Assembly: GCA_046154645.1 (NCBI GenBank) | Contig: JBJXDZ010000109.1 | Span: 1-64,000, forward strand | Direction: 5' to 3' | Source of the DNA: Ga0077555 sp046154645 | GTDB lineage: Bacteria > Pseudomonadota > Alphaproteobacteria > Rhizobiales > Hyphomicrobiaceae | DNA length: 64,000 bases | Shown here: piece after piece, positions 25,703 to 35,221 of the stretch | Layout of the letters: the number at the start of each line of letters is the position of its first letter | How positions within the stretch are numbered: position 1 is the stretch's first letter | Made by a program: the position numbers and the translations under genes | Notes under the pieces: generated by a model | Seen by the model: the letters and a program-made list of their open reading frames with translations, nothing else | Databases searched by the model: none | Told to the model about the DNA's origin: nothing

Positions 25703-26575
25703 ATGACAGCCACGCGAGACGCCAGGACGTTCGAGTTGGATGTCGAGGATGTGGAATACCTGCGCCACGGCGACAAGCCGCTGCTGCTGCGGCTTTATAA
25801 GCCCAAGGGGCCGGGACCGTTCCCACTTATGGTCGACCTGCATGGCGGTGCCTGGTGCAACCAGGATCGCACCAGCGATGCGCTGTTCTGCGAGACGCTT
25901 GCGCGCAGCGGCGTGCTGGTGGCCGCTCTCGATTTCCGCATGCCACCGGACGCCGGCTATCCTGCCTCGCTGGCCGATATCAACTATGGCATTCGCTGGC
26001 TGAAGGCCCGCGCCCCCTCGCTCAAGGCAAAGACCGGCAAGGTCGGCGTCATCGGCATCTCGAGCGGAGCGCATCAGGCCATTCTCGGCGGCATGCGGCC
26101 GGCAGACCCGCGCTACGCTGCCATCAAGCTGGCCGGCGGTGACGGTGTCGATGCGAAGATTGCCTGCGCCGTGCTGGTGTGGCCGGTGATCGATCCGCTG
26201 CGGCGCTATCATCACGCCCAGCGCCTGGTGGCAGCCGGCGGCACCTATCCTGCGCAACTCGCGAGCGTCATTCCGCTGCACCACAAGTTCTGGGGCACGG
26301 ACGCTGCCATGGAGGAGGGCAATCCGGTCGGCATCCTCGAACGCGGCGAGCCGGTGCAGTTGCCGCCGGTGCTCTACGTGCAGGGCGCCAACGACGTGGT
26401 GCACCCGAAGGCCGACCTCGAGCGCTTCGTTGCGGCTTACAAGAAGCGCGGTGGTGACATCGATCTGGCGCTCTACGAAGGCGAGGGCGAAGGCTTCATT
26501 CGCAACGCCCAATCGAAAGCCGCACCGGTGGCCATGCAGCGCATCGTCGACTACGTGCACGCCCGCCTCGGGTAG
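25703..26575 (+). CDS. Alpha/beta hydrolase, HSL/BD-FAE-like, catalytic His replaced by Glu
   Basis: The 290-residue protein has the oxyanion HGGAW (from H47), the nucleophile GISSG (Ser120) and the acid-loop NDVVHP near residue 230. The usual EGEGHGF block containing the catalytic His reads YEGEGEGFIRN, with Glu263 in the His place. The rest of the fold looks intact. It may be inactive, use an unusual triad, or bind rather than hydrolyse ester substrates such as carbamates. It follows the aldo/keto reductase by 131 bases. Confidence 0.85.
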   Translation: MTATRDARTFELDVEDVEYLRHGDKPLLLRLYKPKGPGPFPLMVDLHGGAWCNQDRTSDALFCETLARSGVLVAALDFRMPPDAGYPASLADINYGIRWLKARAPSLKAKTGKVGVIGISSGAHQAILGGMRPADPRYAAIKLAGGDGVDAKIACAVLVWPVIDPLRRYHHAQRLVAAGGTYPAQLASVIPLHHKFWGTDAAMEEGNPVGILERGEPVQLPPVLYVQGANDVVHPKADLERFVAAYKKRGGDIDLALYEGEGEGFIRNAQSKAAPVAMQRIVDYVHARLG

Positions 26576-27140
26576 GCAGCCAGTCGACTCCGGCGCCAGC
26601 TTGGGCACCGTGGCGTTGTCGACGCCGGTACTGCGCCCTGGACTGCCATGGTCGAGAACAGTTTCGGTCTGGCGCTGCCCGACATGCACCGGCCGAAGCG
26701 TCGCTGGCGCCCATATTGGCGCGCTGTAACGCCGTAAGCGACGTACAAATCATTGAACCATCTCTTGAGCTTGTTGCCATCTCAACGCCCGCACACCGCG
26801 TTGCAGCTCTGGCATGGGCCGCTTTGCCCAGAGGTCAGCGCCATGCCGCGCTGCATGCCCTGCCAGGTTCGGTCGTGACCGACCAAGTGCTGAACTCGCA
26901 TCAGACCTTAGTCTGATCGGGCATCAGACTTCGTGCCCATGCGGACTTGGACCTCCTGCCGCTAGCAAATGCCGTTCGCGCACTGTCTGTTAGACGGCAT
27001 CGAGCGTGCACAGCCTTTGCCTCTTCGCCTGGAATGGTCGGCATCCAGGTGGGCGAAGTTGCAAGGACGTGCGGCTCCCAGAAATCGTCGCTGCGCACAA
27101 ACCGCAGGCACTGTCTCAGCAACCACGAGGCCCTGTCGCC
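26576..27140 (+). other. Long leader region of the peroxidase gene, no gene seen
   Basis: These 565 bases have no recognisable gene. They probably hold the promoter and untranslated leader of the RTX peroxidase. The only clear structure is the ATCAGAC palindrome at 26900-26917, followed by a smaller GGGCA/TGCCC pair. In-frame codons extend upstream of the chosen ATG to 27006 but show no domain similarity. Confidence 0.5.
26900..26917. promoter_or_regulatory. Perfect ATCAGAC/GTCTGAT palindrome upstream of the peroxidase
   Basis: ATCAGACCTTAGTCTGAT has perfect 7-bp arms around CTTA, about 220 bases before the ATG. Its centre resembles the core TCAGACC..GTCTGA of the dispersed 26-bp palindrome, so it may be a degraded copy rather than a regulator site. 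Both readings are open. Confidence 0.4.
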
Positions 27141-30100
27141 ATGATCACGCTCATTCGTCACGATCTGGAATTCATCCTGCAGCAAATCAAGATTTCTGAA
27201 GCGCTGACCAACAACACCCTGCTCGATGGCACGCCGTTCGTGCCGGATCCGACCTCGACGCTGACAGCGCATGAGCAGCTGATCATCACGCTGATCCCCG
27301 ACCCGCATCTGCCCTGGGGCCTGCGCACCGTTGACGGCCGCGATAACAATATCGTCCCCGGGCGCAGCGAAATCGGCGCTGCCGATACCGTGTTCCCGCG
27401 CCAGCTCGATCCGGATTTCCTGCCGGAGTACGCGGGCACGGGCCCAGCGCCGGTGATTGATGCCGACCCGCGCATCATTTCCAACCTGATTGTGGACATG
27501 AGTCCCACCAACCCGGCAGCCGTTTCCGCCTGGCGCTTTGCCAACGGTTTGGACGCAACGGTCAATCCCGGTGATCCCGGCGCGCCGCCATTCAACGAGA
27601 TCCCGAACATTGCCCCCGACACCGGCATCTCGGCGCCGTTCAACTCATGGATGACGCTGTTCGGCCAGTTCTTCGACCACGGCCTCGATCTCGTCACCAA
27701 GGGCGGACCGACGACCGGTGTCGTGCTTATCCCGCTGGCAGCCGATGACCCGCTGGTGCTGCTCGGCGCCGACGGGGTTGCCGACACCGGCGACGAAGTT
27801 GCGGCTGGCACGTTCATGGCCATGACGCGCGCCACGGCCTTCGAAGGCGCAGGCGCCGACGGCATCCTCCTCGACGATCCGACCACAACGTCGGTGAACG
27901 AGGCGGCCGACAACACCTTCCACGAGGCACAGAACACGACCACATCGTGGATCGACCAGAACCAGACCTACACGTCGCATGCCTCGCATCAGGTGTTCCT
28001 GCGCGAATACGTCGCCACCGCCAACGGCCCGCTCGCGACCGGCCGCCTGCTCAACAGCAGCACCGACGGCAACAGTCTTCCGACCTGGGCCGACGTCAAG
28101 GATCAGGCCCGCACGGTACTCGGCATCGACCTGCAGGACGCCGATGTGGTCAACCTGCCGTTGCTGCGCACCGACGCCTACGGCGAATTCATCCGCGGCG
28201 CCAACGGACTGCCGCAGATTATCACCGATATTGGTATCGACGGCATTCCAAACACATCCGACGATGCCACCGTCTCCGGCAATCTGGCGACCCCCGTCAA
28301 CACCTTCACCGTCAACGCTCTACGCACCGGCCACGCCTTCCTCGACGACATCGCGCATGCCGCCAATCCAATCGGCGACCATGACGGCAATCCCTTCACT
28401 GCACGGCAATTGCTGACCGCCGATGGCGACTCAGCCGTTGGTCTTGCCGATGGCACGGGCACCGCAATCACGGGGCCGGGCTTCTACGACGATGAGCTCC
28501 TTGACCGCCACTTCGTCACCGGCGACGGCCGCGGCAACGAGAACATCGGCCTCACCGCGGTCCATCATGTGTTCCACTCCGAGCACAACCGCATCGTGAC
28601 AGCGACGCAGGAGACCGTGCTTGCCACGGATGATCTGGCCTTCATCAACGAGTGGCTGTTGGTTGACGTGACCGCTGTGCCGACCAGTCCTGCTGGCCTC
28701 GTTTGGGATGGCGAGCGCCTGTTCCAGGCCGCCCGTTTCGGCACCGAAATGCAGTACCAGCATCTCGTGTTCGAGGAGTTCGGCCGCAAGATCCAGCCCG
28801 CGATCGACCTGTTCGTCTTCAACAGCAGCACCGACATCGATAGCTCGATCGTCGCCGAGTTCGCCCACACTGTGTACCGGTTCGGCCACTCGATGCTGAC
28901 CGACACCATTGCGCGCATCGACGATGCTGGCGTGAGCAACGACATCGGCCTGATCGAGGCTTTCCTCAATCCGATCGAGTTCAACCAGGACGGCGCATTG
29001 ACCGCCGACCAGGCTACGGCCGAAATCATTCGCGGCATGACGCGGCAGGTCGGCAACGAGATCGACGAGTTCGTCGTCGACGCCGTGCGCTCGAACCTGC
29101 TGGGACAGCCGCTCGATCTCGCCGCGATCAACATCGCTCGCGGTCGTGACACCGGTGTGCCGTCATTGAACGACGCGCGCGCGCAGCTCTTTGCCGCCAC
29201 CAGCTCGACCTTCCTGAAGCCTTACGACAGCTGGTTCGAGTTTGCCCAGGGCCTGAAGAACACCTCGTCCGTCGTCAACTTCATCGCCGCCTATGGCACC
29301 CACGAACTCATCCTCGCCGCGGATACCCTGCAGGAGCGCCGCGACGCCGCCAACCTGCTGATCTTTGGCGGTGCGGGTGCGCCGGATGATCGCATCGAGT
29401 TCCTCACCAGCACCGGTAGATGGGCCAACAACGACACCACTCACCCCACCGTCGACCGTGACGGCGTGACCCGCACGGGCCTCGGCAACATCGACCTGTG
29501 GATCGGCGGCCTCGCCGAAGCCATCATGCCCTTCGGCGGCATGCTCGGCTCGACGTTCAACGCCATCTTCGAACTGCAGATGGAAAACCTGCAGAACGGC
29601 GACCGGTTCTACTACCTGACCCGCACGCAAGGCCTAAACTTCATCAACGAGCTGGAGAACAACTCGTTCGCCAACATGGTCATGGCCAACACCTCCCTGG
29701 GTGACGGCACGGGCATTGCTAGCGGCGGCCATCTCCCCGGCGACCTGTTCCAGACCGTGGATCACATTCTGGAGCTCAACACGGCCGTCCAGATCGGCCC
29801 CGACCCGACGTGGCCCGAGGGCACAGACCCCTTCCGCGCCGCCATCATCGACTATGTCGAGCGCGACAATCCCAACACCCCTACCACCGACGGACCGGAC
29901 ACCAACTATCTCGAGTACAACGGCGCCGGCCACGTCGTGCTCGGCGGCACCAACAACAACGACATCCTGATCGCTAGCGAAGGCGACGACACCATCTGGG
30001 GTGACGGCGGCAACGACCGCATCGAAGGTGGCGCCGGTGTCGACCGGCTGCACGGCGGCGCTGGTGATGACATCATCACCGATAGCGGCGATGCCGACTT

Positions 30101-33100
30101 CATCCACGGCGAGGACGGCAACGACGTCATCTCCGGCGGCAATGGCCTCGACCTGCTGTTCGGCGGCGACGGCTCCGACTTCATGGTCGGCGGCGTCGAC
30201 GCAACCGAGGTCTTCGGCGACCGGGGTGACGACTTCATCCTCGGCGGCAATGGCTCGGACTTCCTGGCCGGCAACGAGGGTAACGACTGGATCGAAGGCG
30301 CGGGTGGCTTCGACACCATCGCCGGCGACAACTCGGAGTTGTTCTTCGACTCGACCATCATCGGCCACGACGTCATGTTCGCTGGTGCCGACGAGCAGGA
30401 TTTCGACGCTGAATCCGGCGACGACATTATGGTCCAGGGCGAAAGCATCATCCGCAGCGAAGGCATGCTGGGCTTCGACTGGGGCATCTTCCTCGGCTCC
30501 AGCATTGCCGCCAATGCCGACCTTCGCGCCCGGGTATTGACCACGGATGCAGCTGGCATTGAACTCGATATCCTGCGCAACCGCTTTGACCGGGTCGAGG
30601 CCCTGTCCGGCTCGGATCTCAATGACCGACTGGTCGGCGACAGCCGCGTCGAGCCCGTGTTCGATCCCCTCGAGCCGGACATCATTTTGCCGGAGAACGC
30701 CTTCTCGGGCGACGAGCTTCTGCGCGAAAATGTCAGCTTGATCAATGGCTTCTCGGACTTCCTCGGAGGTGTGTGGACGGCGGCCCAGTTGCCGGGTAAC
30801 ATCAACAATCCGGTCATCTACAGTTCCGGCAACATCCTGATCGGTGGTGGCGGTAGCGACATCATGCAGGGCAACGGCGGCAATGACATCATCGACGGCG
30901 ATGCGTGGCTCAACGTGCGCATCAGCATCGTCGACTCAAATGGCAATGAAGTCCGCACCGTCAATAGCCTGACCGAAATCCAAAGCGAACTGTTGGCTGG
31001 CGTATATAATCCAAGCCAGCTGCGCATCGTCCGCGAAATGATGGACGTTGCAGGCGCCCCCGCCAACAGTGACGTCGCCGTCTTCCGCGGCTCCGCGGAC
31101 GAGTATCTGATCGAAGGCACGGATACCGGTGGTGCTCCGGACGACGCAAACGGGGATGGGTTCATCTCGGTCTTCCACCGTGGCGTCTCGGACGGCGCCG
31201 GTGGCTTCGTCGCCCCGCTCCGTGCCACCGACGACGGCACCGATCTCTTGCGCAATGTCGAACGCCTGCGCTTCCTCAACAACGGCTCGGGACCAGCCTC
31301 CGAGTTTAGCATCGCCAATTCGCCGGCGACGGGACGACCCACTCTTTCGCGCCTCAATGTGACGACAGGTCCGTTCATTCTCGCCGCCGGGACACTGGCT
31401 GATCAGGATGGTATCGGCACCATCTCGTTCTTCTGGCAGGTGTTCAACGAGACCACCGAGACGTGGGATCTGCTGGCAAACGGAAATTCGCTGACTGAGG
31501 CGCAAGTGCCAGTCGATGGGCAAGTGCGCGGTGTCGCGACCTGGGTTGACGGCGGTGGCGCCACGGAAACAGTGACGACCATCGAATTGGTCGTCATCGA
31601 CACCGACGGCAACGCGGTCATTCGAGGCGGGGGCGGGAGCCTCATCCTGACGGGTACACCCGAGATCGACACGCTCAGTGGCGGCGCTGGCGACGATGTG
31701 ATCACGGGCCTTGGCAGCGCTGACGAATTGTTCGGTGAAGGCGGCGATGACACGATCTTCGCTGACAGCACCGATACCACGGTGGATGGCGGGGAAGGCC
31801 AGGACGTCGTCGTCCTCGAAAGCCCGGCCGGCAACACCCGCTTCATCGCGATGAGTGGCGTCGAAGTCCTGCATGGCAGCGCCGGTGACGATCTGGTGAC
31901 TGTAGCCAATGCCACGACCGGCATTCAGATGTACGGTTACGGTGGCAACGACCAACTGTACGGCAGCAGCTTCAATGACGTCATTGACGCCGGTGAAGGT
32001 GACGACATCATCGACGGCGGGCTCGGCGCTGATAGCATGAGCGGTGGCGCGGGCAACGACACCTACTTCGTCGACTCGCTTGATGACAAGGTCACTGAGT
32101 CGAACGGTGAAGGCACGCAGGATCGCGTCAACGTCACGGTCACGAACTACACGCTGACGGCCAATGTCGAAATCGGTGCCGTGGCCAGTACCACGGGCCT
32201 GACGTTGACCGGCAACAGCGGCGCGAACCTGCTGCTGGGCAATGTCGGCAACGACACCCTCATGGGCGCCGACGGCAACGATACGGTCAATGGTAACGAA
32301 GGCGATGACGACGTTCAGGGCGGCAAGGGCAACGACGTCCTGGCTGGCGCCGCTGGCCGGGACATGGTCAACGGCGGCGAGGGCAACGACACCGTTGTCT
32401 GGGATGCCGCCGACGACCTCGACAACGTGCTTGGCGGCGCAGACAGGGACACGCTGCTCGTCGTCGAGCAGGACGCACCGGTCACATTCGATCTCGCAGC
32501 CCACGAGTTCGAGGCCGCTCAAGTGTCGCGCAGCGATATCACGGGCACGCAATTCTGGTCGAACATCACCAACAACTACACGGCGACGTGGACCCTGTCA
32601 TCGCAGCGTGGCGAGTTCGATGGCGGTAGCTCATGGGTGATGACGAACGAGCTGACCGGCACGCAAGCGCACGACTACACGCTCAACTACTACAATGCCG
32701 ACAATGCTCAAACCGGCGCCTACGTGCATCAGCGTGACGGGACGTCGTATGGCTTCGTCTTCGACGTCGACAATGAAACTGTCGACGACGAGTCATGGTC
32801 CTACTACATCAACTACCTCGACAATCAGAATCGCCAGGAAGGCATCTTCTTCCAGAACGACGACGGCAGCAGCCGTGGCACCAGCTTCGACGCGGGCGAC
32901 CGGTTCGACTGGGATACCATCTCGCAACTCGTGGATAGTTCAGGCCGGACGACGACGGTGCGCACCGTCAACGACGATCGCAGTGTTGTCTCGACCCGCT
33001 ATGACGCCTCGAACGGCGGCACGGCTCAGGAGTGGTCGTCGATCACCGACTACGTCACTCCGGAAAACCAAGTGAGCCTGGAAGTCACCAACTACGACAA

Positions 33101-33218
33101 CGGTGACAGGTTGGATGTGCACTTCGATCTCACGAACCAGCTCCCGACCTGGGATTACGAGGCCTTCCGGTATAATTTCAACGGCCAGCAGATCGACCAC
33201 TACTTCGGGAATATCTGA
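27141..33218 (+). CDS. Giant haem peroxidase with RTX calcium-binding repeats
   Basis: The 2025-residue protein joins an animal-type haem peroxidase domain (about 150-900) to RTX repeats. Likely distal His180 lies in FGQFFDHGLD, catalytic Arg484 in HSEHNRIV, and proximal His583 in YRFGHSML. RTX block 1 (GGxGxDxxx nonapeptides) spans about 930-1060 with a stray repeat near 1240; an Ig-like strand region lies at about 1405-1500; RTX block 2 at about 1500-1765. The end (about 1849-2013) has four 41-residue repeats, each with a conserved Trp and D/N/G turns. No signal peptide; type I secretion is expected, but no ABC exporter, fusion protein or TolC gene is in the window. Start ATG 27141 gives the family-typical MITLIRHDLEFIL. 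Confidence 0.92.
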   Translation: MITLIRHDLEFILQQIKISEALTNNTLLDGTPFVPDPTSTLTAHEQLIITLIPDPHLPWGLRTVDGRDNNIVPGRSEIGAADTVFPRQLDPDFLPEYAGTGPAPVIDADPRIISNLIVDMSPTNPAAVSAWRFANGLDATVNPGDPGAPPFNEIPNIAPDTGISAPFNSWMTLFGQFFDHGLDLVTKGGPTTGVVLIPLAADDPLVLLGADGVADTGDEVAAGTFMAMTRATAFEGAGADGILLDDPTTTSVNEAADNTFHEAQNTTTSWIDQNQTYTSHASHQVFLREYVATANGPLATGRLLNSSTDGNSLPTWADVKDQARTVLGIDLQDADVVNLPLLRTDAYGEFIRGANGLPQIITDIGIDGIPNTSDDATVSGNLATPVNTFTVNALRTGHAFLDDIAHAANPIGDHDGNPFTARQLLTADGDSAVGLADGTGTAITGPGFYDDELLDRHFVTGDGRGNENIGLTAVHHVFHSEHNRIVTATQETVLATDDLAFINEWLLVDVTAVPTSPAGLVWDGERLFQAARFGTEMQYQHLVFEEFGRKIQPAIDLFVFNSSTDIDSSIVAEFAHTVYRFGHSMLTDTIARIDDAGVSNDIGLIEAFLNPIEFNQDGALTADQATAEIIRGMTRQVGNEIDEFVVDAVRSNLLGQPLDLAAINIARGRDTGVPSLNDARAQLFAATSSTFLKPYDSWFEFAQGLKNTSSVVNFIAAYGTHELILAADTLQERRDAANLLIFGGAGAPDDRIEFLTSTGRWANNDTTHPTVDRDGVTRTGLGNIDLWIGGLAEAIMPFGGMLGSTFNAIFELQMENLQNGDRFYYLTRTQGLNFINELENNSFANMVMANTSLGDGTGIASGGHLPGDLFQTVDHILELNTAVQIGPDPTWPEGTDPFRAAIIDYVERDNPNTPTTDGPDTNYLEYNGAGHVVLGGTNNNDILIASEGDDTIWGDGGNDRIEGGAGVDRLHGGAGDDIITDSGDADFIHGEDGNDVISGGNGLDLLFGGDGSDFMVGGVDATEVFGDRGDDFILGGNGSDFLAGNEGNDWIEGAGGFDTIAGDNSELFFDSTIIGHDVMFAGADEQDFDAESGDDIMVQGESIIRSEGMLGFDWGIFLGSSIAANADLRARVLTTDAAGIELDILRNRFDRVEALSGSDLNDRLVGDSRVEPVFDPLEPDIILPENAFSGDELLRENVSLINGFSDFLGGVWTAAQLPGNINNPVIYSSGNILIGGGGSDIMQGNGGNDIIDGDAWLNVRISIVDSNGNEVRTVNSLTEIQSELLAGVYNPSQLRIVREMMDVAGAPANSDVAVFRGSADEYLIEGTDTGGAPDDANGDGFISVFHRGVSDGAGGFVAPLRATDDGTDLLRNVERLRFLNNGSGPASEFSIANSPATGRPTLSRLNVTTGPFILAAGTLADQDGIGTISFFWQVFNETTETWDLLANGNSLTEAQVPVDGQVRGVATWVDGGGATETVTTIELVVIDTDGNAVIRGGGGSLILTGTPEIDTLSGGAGDDVITGLGSADELFGEGGDDTIFADSTDTTVDGGEGQDVVVLESPAGNTRFIAMSGVEVLHGSAGDDLVTVANATTGIQMYGYGGNDQLYGSSFNDVIDAGEGDDIIDGGLGADSMSGGAGNDTYFVDSLDDKVTESNGEGTQDRVNVTVTNYTLTANVEIGAVASTTGLTLTGNSGANLLLGNVGNDTLMGADGNDTVNGNEGDDDVQGGKGNDVLAGAAGRDMVNGGEGNDTVVWDAADDLDNVLGGADRDTLLVVEQDAPVTFDLAAHEFEAAQVSRSDITGTQFWSNITNNYTATWTLSSQRGEFDGGSSWVMTNELTGTQAHDYTLNYYNADNAQTGAYVHQRDGTSYGFVFDVDNETVDDESWSYYINYLDNQNRQEGIFFQNDDGSSRGTSFDAGDRFDWDTISQLVDSSGRTTTVRTVNDDRSVVSTRYDASNGGTAQEWSSITDYVTPENQVSLEVTNYDNGDRLDVHFDLTNQLPTWDYEAFRYNFNGQQIDHYFGNI

Positions 33219-33243
33219 TCCCGAAACCACGGACTCAACACGT

Positions 33244-34914
33244 TCAGGACGCCGGATCGATGACCACGATCCGGCGTCCACCGTTTGGGGTGGTTGCGTC
33301 AAGCTCCGGACACGATACGGCCGCGCCGAACTGATCCTCAAGCCCCGCGTAGCGTGCCGACCCCATATGGTAGGGCACGCTGCGAACCAGCGGCGTGGCG
33401 GTGGCCTCGAGGCCGGTCAACGTATCGTCGATCGTCAGGCGTCCGTTGGCGCTGAACGCGACGTGGCGCTCCAGGGCTGCCGTCTGCGGCGTGCGGCGGC
33501 GGATGAGAACGCCGACCAGCACGTCTTTCAGGGCGCGAGCCAGCGCGGGCAGCCGCCCGATCGTCGTCGTGAAACCGCGGAACGCCATAAAACGCCAGGG
33601 ATCGAAGCGGATCGCCGGCACGGTGACGAACACCCCGCGACTGGTGGCGGTGACCGGACCGCTGTCGGCGCCTTGCGATGTGGCGGGCGGCTCCACCCAG
33701 GTCGCGGGGCCTTGCGACACGATCCAGCCGCGCCCCTTGCGGGCGCCATAGCCGCAATCCTCGTAGCGCAGGCAGCCATCCGGTGCCCACAGCTTCAGCG
33801 CACCACCGTTGCCCGGCGCCGCAGCCAGCACGTGATTGGCGCGATTGGCGACGATGAGGCCCGCGCGTGGAAACCGGCCTGTGGCACCGGGCGTCTGCCA
33901 GGGCAAGGCCGCTGCCTCGGACAGCGGACCTGCCGCCTCGGCGGCGACGAGGTAGTTGTTGAGCATGGGAAACAGATTCCAGACGTCCATCTCGTGCAGG
34001 CCGACGCCCTGCCCGCGCGCGATGCAGCCGCGCAGATGCCGGGCGATGGCAGCCGCTTCCGGGAGCGATGGCGCCAGCATCTCGAAGGCGGCCGGAAACG
34101 CGAATTTGGTGCCGCGGCTGGCGTATTCGCCGCCAACAGTGCCGTCCGGGTGCACGAACCAGCCTTGAAAGCGCATCGCGGCGCTCAGTCGCTGCGCGAG
34201 CGTTGCGTCCCGAGTGCGGCGCAAAATGTCGGCCAGATAAAACATGCCGTGGCCCTGATAGCCCGGATCGGCGCCACTGTATTCGCGCATCCAGCCTTCG
34301 TCGGGGTCCTGCTCGCGATAGATGATGCCAAGGCAACGGTCGCGCGCACCCTGGTAGCGGTCGGTGCCGAGGAGATCGCCGGCGACCTGGCAGGCTGCCG
34401 CCGCTGCCGCCAAATGGTTCGACAGCACGCCGTGATGCTCACCGTTGACGGACAGCCAGCCGGCGGCTCGCTCGGCGGTGGCCAGTGCCGTGTCTCGCGT
34501 CTGGCGATCGAGCCGATCACCGAGGCGTTCGATGGCCGTGCCGACATAGAACAGCGTAAAGGCCGTCGCAGCCAGACTGCGCTCGAAGGGATAGGCTTCG
34601 TCGAAGCTGCCATCGCTGTGCTGCAGGCGGCTCCAGAACGCGATCGAAGCCGTGGCCTGATCGAGCAGCCTGTGGCTCGTTCGTGCCGCCGCCGGTGCCA
34701 GGGGCGATGTCAGGAGCCAGGCCAAAGCGTGGGCGCCCTCCTGAAAGCGGGGGGCGGAAAAATCCGTGAACTTCCAACCCCACCAGGTGCGATCGAAGCT
34801 GCCGCGTGCGGTTGAGACCATCTCCTGGTCTGCAAGCGACAGCGCCCCCCCCATCCGTGCCATGGCGTGGCCCAGATAGGGCGCAGGAACCAGATTTTCC
34901 GGCGTTGCGCTCAT
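33244..34914 (-). CDS. Conserved protein of alpha/alpha-toroid type, carbohydrate-linked
   Basis: The 556-residue protein has repeated helices with Trp, Gly and Asp-rich turns, including SRLQHSDGSFDEAYPFERS and GWMREYSGADPGYQGHGMFYLADIL, a pattern seen in (alpha/alpha)6 toroid enzymes that act on polysaccharides or terpenes. Residues 390-556 look beta-rich, as in heparinase/alginate lyase-type C-terminal domains. No signal peptide is obvious. Catalytic residues cannot be assigned. The start has a GGTGGGAAGC site. It is convergent with the peroxidase and divergent from the SGNH-MBOAT set. Not assigned to a named family here. Confidence 0.55.
   Translation of the reverse strand: MSATPENLVPAPYLGHAMARMGGALSLADQEMVSTARGSFDRTWWGWKFTDFSAPRFQEGAHALAWLLTSPLAPAAARTSHRLLDQATASIAFWSRLQHSDGSFDEAYPFERSLAATAFTLFYVGTAIERLGDRLDRQTRDTALATAERAAGWLSVNGEHHGVLSNHLAAAAAACQVAGDLLGTDRYQGARDRCLGIIYREQDPDEGWMREYSGADPGYQGHGMFYLADILRRTRDATLAQRLSAAMRFQGWFVHPDGTVGGEYASRGTKFAFPAAFEMLAPSLPEAAAIARHLRGCIARGQGVGLHEMDVWNLFPMLNNYLVAAEAAGPLSEAAALPWQTPGATGRFPRAGLIVANRANHVLAAAPGNGGALKLWAPDGCLRYEDCGYGARKGRGWIVSQGPATWVEPPATSQGADSGPVTATSRGVFVTVPAIRFDPWRFMAFRGFTTTIGRLPALARALKDVLVGVLIRRRTPQTAALERHVAFSANGRLTIDDTLTGLEATATPLVRSVPYHMGSARYAGLEDQFGAAVSCPELDATTPNGGRRIVVIDPAS
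33248..33278. terminator. Shared hairpin between convergent peroxidase and toroid genes
   Basis: GACGCCGGATC and GATCCGGCGTC form a perfect 11-bp stem with a 9-base loop. It starts 30 bases after the peroxidase stop and covers the last codons of the minus-strand gene. It could terminate the plus-strand transcript. No T-run follows. Confidence 0.6.
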
Positions 34915-35221
34915 GCTTCCCACCTGTTCCGTCGTCGACGGGGGCTGGCCCCGCCACGGCGCGACGTTGGCGCCCCTGGCTCGGCGCGGGCAAGCGCCAT
35001 CCCGAAACAGCGCACAAGACCTTTCGCCGCAGCTTGGCGTGCGGGGCGCCACGGTATGGATGGCGCGCTGCCGCAGTCATCATCTGGCCGGCAGTGTGAG
35101 CCGTTGCGCCTCGCAGCCTTGGTCACGCCGTCCAGCCGTCTTGCCGGCCTCGACGGTCATGGTGCACGCAACCAACGGTTCAGGAGCCGAGCCAGGCAAC
35201 CGACCATCCAGGGGGAATGGA
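34915..35221. other. Divergent promoter region of the surface-modification cluster
   Basis: These 307 bases separate the toroid-protein gene (minus) from the SGNH gene (plus) and should hold promoters for both. I see no convincing -35/-10 boxes or operator. The plus-strand frame is open through it but has no protein-like features; the ribosome site CAGGGGGA at 35209-35216 fixes the SGNH start at 35222. Confidence 0.5.

Noticed and set aside
30936..32552. A 538-codon antisense frame in the RTX peroxidase gene
   Set aside because: It mirrors the repeated GGxGxD codons and has no independent features.
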